A stretch of 64,000 nucleotides of DNA from the NCBI GenBank assembly GCA_973895155.1, contig OZ316893.1:16926001-16990000 (forward strand), given 5' to 3'. Made by a program: the position numbers and the translations under genes. Positions 55,835-64,000 of the stretch are shown piece after piece. Positions within the stretch are counted from its first letter, which is position 1. Every line of letters begins with the position of its first letter. Below the pieces are notes generated by a model. It was not told the DNA's origin, ran no database searches, and saw only the letters and a list, made by a program, of their open reading frames with translations. The stretch comes from Marsupella aquatica. Taxonomy: Eukaryota > Marchantiophyta.

Positions 55835-57743
55835 AGCGCCAGGCGCTGCTTTAATTTTCACTCAGAAAACCTTCAAACATTACAGAAAACAAAACTTGTA
55901 CCGATAAACCTTCTTTTATTATCTCCTACTCATTGCTAGCGCTTGGCGCTGCTTATACAAAAGAAGTAAATTTTGTCTGGATGGGTTTTATTGCAGAGCA
56001 AAAGTGCAGAAGAAGGTGCGCTCATTCCAAACTGTACCGGGTCAGAGTCAAGGCATGCCTCCATGAAAGCATGGGCTACCAAAAAAATGGTGGGTCTCTT
56101 TGAAGCATGCAAAGTTGATCAAAATCGAGCTCTGTCACAAGTTGTGGGTTACAGCGCATATCGGAAGGGACTCAATAGAGGGAAGGGGCCAACTATCTGG
56201 GAATTAGCATTCCGATCCGCAGACCAATCTGGTTCACCCAAGTTATTTGAAGAAGCAACCAACATGATTCTTTCCAACGCTGTTGATTTGGATCTGGATA
56301 GGAGCTCTCCTCTGAATGGAGATATTGTCACAAAGTTGGTTAAGAGGAAGGGACTCGCAACTGGGATTGTCTCGCCACAAGACTCCCATCGGCATGACAC
56401 CATTCTCATCACTACACCAAATACTCGAGGGTTCAAACGGAAGAATCTCAACAACACTACCTTCACTTCCTTTCCCGCAAATGTAACAGATCCCATAGTC
56501 AACCTCGACGGGAGCGACACTTCAACGAATGGAAGTGATTCCCTCACGAACACCCCTGAAGCCAGAGGAACAACAACACCATCGCAACCCCCACTCAGTG
56601 CTCTTGCTGTTCTTCAATGTTTGCCGACAGAGTCAACTCCTTTGGAAATGGACGTTCCTAGAGGGACCTGGCATTTGCGACGGACGGCCAAATATGGGGC
56701 AGGGCCTTAGTGCAATGGGACTTTGCATGGAAATTCTAAGAGGGATGAGTGTCGAAATCGTGTCAAAAAAATTGGGTTCCATTCGACAGCAGGTGTTGTC
56801 AGCATTGTTGTCAGTGGACATCGAATTTTCAGAGGCACACCCATTGCAGAAATGATATGGTTCTGCGCAAACAAAACATGCTACAAGAGCCACCCGCGTC
56901 GTGGTGTTGAACGCCTTCCTCCTGTTCCAGATATCTTGCCAGTTGTGAAAGGGACAAACCTGTCACCTGCCGAGGTAGAGTTCCTTGAAGCACAGGGAGT
57001 CTCGATAGTCCAAACAGCTGCGACGTCTCGAGATGCACCTATTCCATTCAACTTGAGAATTAATGTAAACGCATTTCCTGAAAGAATCAATTTCGCCGAC
57101 CCCAACGTACGCCCTTCGGACTAGGAATGGGAGAAACTCTAGACCTCGATCAAATCTAACCTTGGCTCACAGTACACGAATGGAGTCGGCTCGGAAAGAA
57201 GCTATGACTCTGGATGGCGAGTGGGATGTGGGTATTGGAATTGCATTTGGGAAGCAATTCAAAATCCGGACCCACGAGAACCTTCGATCCCCAAACACTT
57301 ACTTTGTCCAAATTTGCGTCTTCCCAACCTGTTCCTGTGAGGATTTCTTCCGTCGTCATTCTTGCGGCAAGCCATATATGCCTTGTAAACATTTGTATTG
57401 GGTGTTTATAAATGTCTTCAAGTTTCATGTAGAGGAGTCTACCCTGTGTAGCCAGCCCATTTTCACAGTTGCGGAAGTCAGACTCGTGTTGGATAGGCAA
57501 AACGCGAATGGCTTGTAGAGTAACACGACATTCTAGAGACTGTCATTTTTCGTAACGGATACTATGGTTTTTGTCTGTAGTCAACGGATATTACACTGGT
57601 TTTTTCTTGCTTTTGGTTAGCGCCTGGCGCTGGTTCCAGAACATTAATATTGTTAAATTTTGAATTTTATCTGGTTATTGTCATGTTGTTGTCCCTTAAC
57701 TTAAACTTTTGTCCCTGTTAAAGCTTTGTTAGCGCTTGGCGCT
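55835..57743. repeat. GCGC palindromes, right-side cluster (4 copies)
   Basis: 55835-55847 (CAG spacer) and 55938-55950 (TTG) lie in an intron of the transposase gene. 57619-57631 (CTG) and 57731-57743 (TTG) lie in the right subterminal region. All four are perfect AGCGC-NNN-GCGCT. Confidence 0.85.
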
Positions 57744-58220
57744 AGTTTTCACACTCTGTCCGGCTCCAATATTGCAAATGCCAGAACCCTTCTTCGTCGA
57801 TCGGTTGTTTAAGCCTATAACTGGATTTAGGGTGGGTCCCACCATAAATTACTCCATCCTTGCATGGATTTTATTTTTCCTTCTTGTAGGCCGAACTGCG
57901 CTTTCTGAACTGGACTGTTCTGGAATGATGTTGTATCTAAATAGCAGGGATATTCAATGACGACATTATTCATGTAGAACAGATGGACACTCGGTTTGGA
58001 ACCTCTCTTTGCAGCTGTCACAACACACTTGGCTTATATCTGACCGCGTCACATTTGGCACTAACAAGACATTCAACTTGATGATGTGGTGGAAAATGAC
58101 GTTAATTTTTGGCAAACTTAGCCAAAAAGTACACTTTTACCATAAGACTTTCTTGTTACCAGTTAAGAGTTACCTGATAACAGGAATTCTGTTACCTATT
58201 TCCTGTCACCGTTGTTATAC
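57519..58220. other. Right subterminal region of the MULE
   Basis: Non-coding after the SWIM gene. It has two GCGC palindromes. The end, 58160-58220, when reversed, starts GTATAACAACGGTGACAGGA and matches the left end's CAGGAAATAG..TAAC words. The ORF at 57736-57960 has no recognisable motif. Confidence 0.6.
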
Positions 58221-58230
58221 CCGCTTGTTC

Positions 58231-59970
58231 CATTGTCTTGGTGACTGCTTCAACCCATACCAGGATTTCAGCAATCTGCAAACCAGTTCCTCCTGTCCTC
58301 TCTTCACAAAACCTAGTGGTTGTCTCATGAAGATCACCTTTTCCAAGGTGCCATAGAGGAAAATTGTGACAACATCCATCTGATCTAGCAGCAGACCAAA
58401 CATTACAACAAGCACACACAATAGCTGTATTGTTGAGTACTTAGTAACTGGTGAGAAAACCTCATTGTAATCCACACCTTTTTCCTGTGTGAATCCCTTG
58501 GCTACCAACCTAGCCTTGTAGACCTTTGATCCACCTCCCGTAGACTGATCCTTTAGCTTGTATATCCATTTATTGTCCACCACTTGCTGACCCTTAGGTA
58601 GCTTAACAAGCTCCCAAGTTTTGTTGTCCTTCAGTGACTGCATCTCCGTTTGCATTGTTGCAATCCACTTTTGCTTCTCCTTTGAAGCACTTGCCTCATG
58701 AAATGAAGAAGGTTCCCCTTCTTCCAAAATTAACGCATCACCCATCATCAACTGCAAAATCGTCCTCTTGCAGTTGAGATGAATCAACCCACTGTCCATA
58801 CTTGGGAGGAGCGCGTACAGTGCGACCAGATGTTCTTCTAGCCAATGACTTCGGTTGAACTGCGTCTACTGGTACAATTTGAAGCTCAGTAGCATCCACT
58901 TGCTGCTCACCAGCATCAACAAACTCCTCTTGTTCCTCTAGCACAGGAACCAACTCCATGCTTGGAGCACCTCCTTCTCTCCAATCATGTATCTCATGAT
59001 CAATCTCCCCCTCAACGAGATCCGGGATAGGAGATTTTCCTTTGTCAGTACGGGAGACCTGAGTATTCTCCCCCTCCTTCAATAATCTAGATTCATTGAA
59101 GGAAACATCCCTATTGACAATGAGCTTACAGGCAATAGGATCCCATAGCCTGTAGGCCTTCACACCACTCTGATACCCAAGAAAAATACATTTCTTGGAC
59201 GTAAGATCCAACTTGGTCCTATTCTGCTTCGGTGTGAGAGTATATGCATCACTTCCAAAAACTACCAAGCCATGATAGTTTGCTTGCTGCTTATAACGCA
59301 TTTCAAATGGCATTTTGAAATTGATTGCACTAGAAGGAGAAAGATTTACCAAATAAGCTGCAATATTGACAGCTTCTGCCCAAAATTCCTGTGGTAAACC
59401 TGATTGGCTCAACATACTCTGTGACCGCTCCAACAATGTTCGATTGAGCCTCTCAGCGACACCATTATGTTGCGGAGTATAAACTGCGGTGAGATGGCGA
59501 GTTATCCCCTGTTCTGCACAGTACTCTTCAAATTCTATTGAAGTGTACTCCCCACCGTTGTCTGACCTGTGACTCTTCACCCTTGTATCCAAACACTTCA
59601 TCGTGTTTCCTGCCTGATTCTCCACTTGGGCCTTCCACTTCATAAAAATGGACAAGACATCAGACTTATGCATCATGAAATAAATCCATATAAATCTCGA
59701 GTAATCGTCAATGAAGGATACATAGTACAATTTTCCAGAATGTGAGGGAGTTGGGGATGGTCCCCACACGTCACTATGTATATACTCAAGAACCGCTTTG
59801 GAACGATGAGTTCCAACACCGAAAGCACGATGATGCTGCTTTCCAAAAATGCAATGCTCACAGAAATCCAATTTACAAGACTGAAAATCAGAAATGAGCC
59901 CATTCTTCTGTAAGATAGTCAAACCCTTTTCACTCATGTGGCATAGCCGTGAATGCCATAGTTGAGTCAT
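58231..59970 (-). pseudogene. Copia pol, N-terminal half (integrase and RT start)
   Basis: 59970-58738 opens with 'LWHSRLCHMSEKGL', a Zn-binding HHCC region ('CEHCIFGKQHH') and an integrase core with 'YIHSDVWGPSPTP', 'FIDDYSRFIWIYF', 'RSDNGGEYTSIEFEEYC' and 'YTPQHNGVAERLNRTLLE'. Then 'KKCIFLGYQSGVKAYRLWDP' and a long acidic linker follow. A frame change near 58740-58780 leads to RT (58799-58231) with 'WELVKLPKGQQVVDNKWIYK', 'YKARLVAKGFTQEKGVDYNE', 'TIFLYGTLEKVIFM' and 'SWYGLKQSPRQWNKR'. The frame is cut there by the MULE. Upstream, 60284-60039 carries 'VRFVPGMRKNLISLGVLD'; a protease-like 'ILDCACSFHIC' lies near 60330, where the usual catalytic Asp-Ser/Thr-Gly is altered. Confidence 0.9.
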
Positions 59971-60449
59971 TTCCTCGTGAGACTTGGTTACATTGGCCTC
60001 TCCACATACTGTATTGCCTGCAGCACATACAAATTCTTTTATCTGCTCTCCTTCAAAATCACTGTCTCTCCTGACATGACTTGAAGTTCACCATCAATTA
60101 CTCGCCATTGATGACCATTTGTATCCAACACACCGAGTGAAATCAAATTTTTACGCATGCCAGGTACAAACCTAACTCCGGACACTGTGCGCACAATGCC
60201 ATCAAACATTTGAATCTTTACAGACCCAATATCTTCAACTCGACAAGAGTGATCATTTCCCATCAAAATTGAACCATTTGACACAGAATAAGAATTGAAA
60301 TACTTGCGAATGTAACAAATGTGAAAGGAGCAAGCACAATCAAGAATTCACACATCATTTTCTCTCCTAGATGATGTGCATAGGGCATACTTCTGACTTC
60401 ATAAAATATATTCATCATTGAGTAAATCAACTTCTCCATCAGCACTAGC

Positions 60450-61600
60450 CACATTGGTTGATGAAGATTCAGTTGCCTTACCCTTACAATCCCTCTTAAC
60501 GTGACCAACCTTGTGACAGTTCCAGCAGACTACTGGCTTTCTCTCCTGGGACTTCCCCCTTGAAGCAAATCTTGTCCTAGATTTACTTTGTCCCTTGCCA
60601 TTCGTGCGCTGCTCGAGACACTATTGTGACCTCCCACGATTCACATTCAAGACAGCACCAGATGACGATGATGTTTGGGCTTGACCCAACTTCTTTTGTG
60701 CATCATCTGACAGCAAAGAGCTTACCATCTCATCGTATGAAATAGACTTCAAGTCTCTATACAAGAGAACCTACTTCAAACCCTGATAAGATGGGGGTAA
60801 GGAGCTGAGAAGAAGCAAGGCCTTGTCTTCTTCTTCAACGCCCTTACCGAGATACTTTCAAATCTCCAAGATACCTGGAAATTGTCATCAAATTGTTAGT
60901 GTTTGCAATACAAGTTCCAGCTTGTGTACAAGCACAAAAGGAGACCACACCAAGAGAGGGGGGTAAGGAGCTGAGAAGAAGCAAGACCTTGTCCTCTTCT
61001 TCAATGCCCTTACCAAGATTAGACAAATCAATAGCTAGGCTGTCAAATTCATCCAAGTGATCCTGGAGCTTGTTCCCCTCTTTGAGCCTAAGGCTCATCA
61101 AGAGAGACTTCTTGTACAATCGATCTGATGCATCCTCCCGATAGTACTTCTCCCTTAGGGCTTTGAACAGAGATGCACAATCCGCGTAGTCATCCAACTT
61201 CTTGGTGATATGCGGCTTCAGATAAAGCATCATCGCATTCACTGCAATTACTTGTTCCTGCCTCCACCTCTTTAGTGGAATCTCCTCCTCATCATCGTAC
61301 ATTTCTCGTGTAGAGAGAAGATGATCTAAGCCCATAGCGCGAAGAACTCCTTTCACTTGCTTCTCCCAGAGCAAGTAGTCCGTACGCCCATCATACTTTT
61401 CCACCTCAAACTTGACACCTCCAAACCTGGATGCCATCTCTTTTTCCTTCACAACCCCCTCTATTCATTGCACCGGTGACTGTACCGGTGTCACATGCGC
61501 TTCCTCTTGCTCCTCTCTCTCCTCCTCAAACCGTCGCGGTGATCCTCCTGCTTCAAGATCCACTTCTTCAAAAATCTCCTTCGAATCACTCATGTGAGAA
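60450..61600 (-). pseudogene. Copia gag with zinc knuckle, decayed
   Basis: 'FGGVKFEVEKYDGRTDYLLW' opens the gag domain, followed by 'KYYREDASDRLYKKSLLMSL', 'HLDEFDSLAIDLSNLGKG' and 'DKVLLLLSSLPPS' (UBN2-type gag). A CCHC knuckle, 'CWNCHKVGHVKRDCKG', is encoded at about 60530-60480. Upstream 'MSDSKEIFEEVDLEAGG' is in the same frame but separated by a TGA near 61465. After 'SLPPS' an internal duplication disrupts the frame (60793-60849 repeats 60958-61014). Gag forms the virus-like particle that packages the retrotransposon RNA. Confidence 0.85.
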
Positions 61601-62725
61601 TGCAAGAAAAATGACATTTTTCTCAACTTCTGCAAAAACTCAAAACTTATTACCGCCACGTAGCCCACAAGCCTAGCTTTCCAATGCTGAAAACCAGAAT
61701 TAAAACCGAACTCTGACGTAAAAGTTATTCACTTTTCGGTTGGGGTGGATAAAACTTGGAATTCTCCCCCGTTTTGACCACCTCGGGGAATAACCAAAAA
61801 GTGAACTAGTACCCAACTGTGGTGCGTTTCCCAAGACCTCTAACCCCAAGAACTACCCTCAACCGATCATAAATCACTTGTTTATGTCCGTCCTCTTGCC
61901 TTATGGCAGCTATTCGGCTTGGAAACGCGATACTCTCCTTCAATCCACACTTACCGGACCGATTCTTTCATTGGGCTTGTGAATTGTGCACAACTGAGAC
62001 ACCTAATTCCTCTTTAACTTCTTCAGGTATATTTGTATTCCGCCCCCGGAATGTACCTCTACGGCTTAATTTCTTAAGCCGGCTGAAGGTCTTTTTCAGA
62101 CTGACTCAACCCACACTTCACCGACTAACACTCTCAATCCTCACTTTTCTCTCAGAGTTTGATTGGGCAGTTTCCAATCAAGACAATGCGATTGTATTTT
62201 GCTCAACAGTTCACCCTATCTGACTTAAATCGATCAAGCAATAGATATCATAACACTCAAATTCTTGGATGGCAAGAATCTGCGAACTATGCAACGAGGC
62301 CAACTCAATTCAAACAATTGCTCAGAAATCCAAGGGAACTGGTGGTTTACTGATACCCTGCGGTCTAGATTTAGCCAAGAGCTTCCTGTGCTCACAACAA
62401 TACAGATTAACACTAAAGCCTTGACTAAGAAAAAGCCCCCGAAGCCACGCTGCCCAGGTTTTTATCCTTGCAGCGCATTCAGGAAAAAACAAACGGAAAT
62501 CCTAACCACCACACACGGCCTTCCACCGCGATAATCCTACCAAAAAACTATCACCTAAAAACTTGAATAGCCCGGAACCCTGTGTGAACCGAGCATCTAC
62601 TACTACCTAAGCCGACAGGGCGCTACTTGCCCTGTCCCATCCTACAATGGCCGTGCCCTTCTGGCCCAAGCCCTTCTCCTGCCGCCACGTCCTCCTTCCA
62701 ACCGATGACTGGCCCTCCTTAATTG
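61601..62725. other. Junction and 3' non-coding flank of the coiled-coil element
   Basis: No gene. It should hold the 5' LTR of the minus-strand copia, but no match to the 27.9-28.2 kb LTR was seen. From about 62030 it resembles the 16.9-17.6 kb segment ('TTCCGCCCCCGGAATGTACC'). Confidence 0.4.
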
Positions 62726-63995
62726 TCAGATGACCGGGGGTAAGTCCAAATCTTTCGACTCTGCACCTTCTCCTGCCATCGGCCCCGGCCTGACCCCTTT
62801 GGCTTCCTCGACTTCGGCTTCTGGTTTTTTGGCCCCGGCCTCGGTCTCGGCATCGGCATCTGCATTGGCATCCTCCTGGGAAACGGCTTGGAGAGCCTTT
62901 GCCTTAACTTCCTCAATCCAAGCCTTTTCCCCAATGCACTCGGTCTCGATAACCCACGGTTTCACGTTCTGTGCGTCCATAGAAGCAGTACCATCATCTA
63001 AACCTGTTACCGCAGCTCCAAGTTGATCCGCAGTACTTACCTCTACCACCGCTACCTTCAGGGCCACAGTACCACAAATGTGAGCGGCCATGCTCTCGAC
63101 TTCCTTCGGAGTGGCTTTAAGGGCCTTAACTTTATTATCGCCTGGCCCCATGAACGTCTTTGCCAAGTCTGCCACCAACTGCATGGCTTTGCCCCTAGTC
63201 ACGCTTGACAACAAGGAGCTTGGCTTCGGCTTCGGCTTCACTATATTTCCGCCTACCATACTACTGTCGGGAAGTCTTTCAGTTGGTGACCCATATCTCG
63301 CTTCGGCATACTTCTTCAATTTCTGCATTTGATTGTCGGCACGCCTCTGCAACCTGATCATCTTATCCTTGGCCTCCTCCAATTCCTGAGATACGTCTTC
63401 AACTTCATCGTTAAGCCGTAGTATCTTGGCCCTGGCCGTCTTCAACTCCTCATTTAAGATGTGCACGATCTCCAACTCTTGCTTATCTACGGCTGCTTTC
63501 AAGGAGTCGTTGATACCTTCCAGTTTTGTGACCTTGTTCGTCCATGCCTGCTTTGTCTTGGTTAGCTCCTCCTGAAGCTCCTTGCGTATCTGTTGAACCC
63601 GGTTTAGGTGATCATTGGCCGCCGTGCACATGGCGTCATCATGCTTCTCACGCATGGCCTCCAACCGGTCGAGTAACTTATCATACTTCCTTTGGGCTTC
63701 TGCCAAGGCCTTTTCGCTCTGGGTGGCATGCTCCTTAGCCGTCTTTCTGAGCCTCTCAACTTGGCGATTTAAACCCTGTACTTCTACTTTTTAACTCCAG
63801 CTCTATCTTCGTCAACTTTTCCTTGATCTGCTGGTTATCCAATTGGTAGTTTTCCAATTGGTTGTTTGCCACTTCCAATTCCTGTTGCCTAGCCAAGAGA
63901 TCATGCTGAGTTGGTTGACCAGACTTTGTCTTAGCAACTTCGGCCTCCATGGTGCGAAGCCGAGCGATTACTTCCTCCTTCTTCAATCGCTCCAA
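62726..63995 (-). pseudogene. Long coiled-coil protein, C-terminal part, one frameshift
   Basis: Open to the right window edge. 63995-63795 and 63790-62726 are continuous heptad-rich coiled coil ('ARQQELEVANNQLENYQLDN', 'LNDEVEDVSQELEEAKDKMI', 'RLQRRADNQMQKLKKYAEAR'). A globular stretch follows ('GKAMQLVADLAKTFMGPGDN', 'EVESMAAHICGTVALKVAVV'), then an Ala/Glu/Asp-rich tail ending 'GAESKDLDLPPVI'. The frame shifts by one base in an A run near 63792. The general type and GC-rich codon use match the 17.6-18.3 kb coiled coil. It probably belongs to the same mobile-element family as a gag-like or accessory protein. Function unknown. Confidence 0.5.
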
Positions 63996-64000
63996 TGTCA

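Larger units (their letters stand above)
46377..57518 (+). pseudogene. SWIM-type MULE transposase, split by a LINE and decayed
   Basis: The N-terminal part is 46377-47016 ('MSCSIVITRACTGDVVKIPV'; TAG at 46731-46733), running to the LINE junction at 'DRAKDCYI'. It resumes in frame at 54431 with a Cys/His region ('CTGFIECRNKSCEYF', TGA, then 'CHYCEQIPFCVKSCPARLFY' and 'MSRLAVHIGEHNHLS'). The catalytic region is 55250-55760, with 'TTDWFTFSAHVYDHNF', 'GFMADNAQAGWIAVRNVFFG', 'FHFYQSFHRHS' and 'WVVRWRQWGNF'. After an intron (acceptor TTATTGCAG at 55996) 'ESRHASMKAWATKKM' follows, then a SWIM zinc finger 'CSCEDF...PCKHLYWVF' (57330-57410). Frame changes near 55250 and 56700 and several stops prevent translation. 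MULE transposases cut the element ends; SWIM binds zinc and probably DNA. Confidence 0.78.
29543..58220. mobile_element. MULE-like transposon with ParB/methyltransferase-like cargo, carrying nested CACTA and LINE
   Basis: CCGCTTGTTC flanks both sides (29533-29542 and 58221-58230) and occurs once in the interrupted copia frame. The exact TSD is 8-10 bp because of microhomology; MULEs usually make 8-11. Termini are GGGGTATTTACAAAAG on the left and, reversed, GGGTATAACAACGG on the right, each followed within 30 bp by CAGGAAATAG, so they are short, imperfect inverted ends. Inside, a rightward SWIM-type transposase gene (46377-57518) and a leftward ParB/methyltransferase-like gene (45260 to about 31.4 kb) diverge. 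Removing the CACTA (9842 bp plus TSD) and the LINE (7414 bp plus TSD) leaves about 11.4 kb. Eighteen AGCGC-NNN-GCGCT palindromes are spread through its non-coding parts. Confidence 0.82.
27880..61600 (-). mobile_element. Ty1/copia retrotransposon split by a 28.7-kb MULE-like insertion
   Basis: Minus strand. Gag-to-RT coding lies at 61600-58231 and the rest of RT plus RNase H at 29542-28426. The two halves meet in frame inside the conserved 'SPRQWNKR'/'FDDWIQSQGF' RT stretch, interrupted exactly by the element at 29543-58220 with duplicated CCGCTTGTTC. The 3' LTR ends (plus coordinate) at 28244 next to a polypurine tract. A 5' LTR was not found right of gag, so that end is probably lost or replaced near 61.65 kb. 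Confidence 0.88.

Noticed and set aside
29755-57743. GCGC palindromes as a CRISPR-like array or rho-independent terminators
   Set aside because: Spacing is irregular from 50 bp to over 9 kb and the host is a eukaryote; the hairpins are short and lack T-runs.
62345-62365. CTGATACCC as the primer-binding site of the minus-strand copia
   Set aside because: Only eight bases match, it lies about 750 bp from gag, and the adjoining sequence does not match the LTR at 28 kb.

Overview
The window is land-plant nuclear DNA made almost entirely of transposable elements in several layers. The evidence is spliced genes with GT-AG introns, Ty1/copia and plant L1-type LINE proteins (DUF4283, zf-RVT), TNP2-type CACTA transposases with DUF4218/DUF4216-like regions, and plant-mobile-domain-like ORFs. 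No housekeeping gene, tRNA, rRNA or CRISPR array was seen. The species cannot be named. The SWIM-type MULE family resembles proteins I associate with mosses, lycophytes and gymnosperms, so a non-angiosperm is possible but not shown.

Layout. 1-4292 is the right end of a CACTA element that carries a young non-autonomous LTR element (938-3888; identical 143-bp LTRs, TSD ATATG). 4293 to about 9.6 kb is a decayed CACTA with a TNP2 pseudogene and a zinc-cluster/SET-domain gene. 9.7-11.3 kb is a large inverted repeat. 11.3-16.7 kb holds remnants and a LINE tail. 16.7-22.2 kb has one CACTA terminus, a GC-rich block with a mobile-domain/coiled-coil pseudogene, and ATGAC-rich arrays. 22.2-26.0 kb is a plus-strand copia with its 3' LTR.

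A second, minus-strand copia runs from about 27.9 to 61.6 kb. Its pol gene is split by a MULE-like element at 29543-58220 (8-10 bp TSD, short inverted termini). That element was itself hit twice: by a CACTA at 32650-42491 (TSD ATT) and by a 7.4-kb L1-type LINE at 47017-54430 (16-bp TSD). Without these insertions it is about 11.4 kb, with two divergent genes: a SWIM-type MULE transposase (rightward) and a protein joining a ParB/sulfiredoxin-like domain to a prokaryotic-type (beta-class) DNA-methyltransferase-like domain (leftward). Eighteen copies of an interrupted palindrome, AGCGC-NNN-GCGCT, lie in its ends, introns and central divergent promoter region. I saw none in exons, in the nested CACTA or LINE, or elsewhere in the window.

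The 32650-42491 CACTA has a complete-looking TNP2 gene, a zinc-cluster/SET gene damaged by two stops, and a three-exon TNPA-like gene. Its TCCGAT/ATCGGA words occur in both ends, a promoter and an intron. SET genes sit at the same place in two diverged CACTA elements, and the MULE carries a methyltransferase-like gene. A possible common theme is transposons carrying chromatin- or DNA-modifying modules together with their own repeated binding words; this is inference. Most genes are decayed by stops and frameshifts. The clearest open ones are TNP2 at 33381-36567 and the RNase H part of the second copia.
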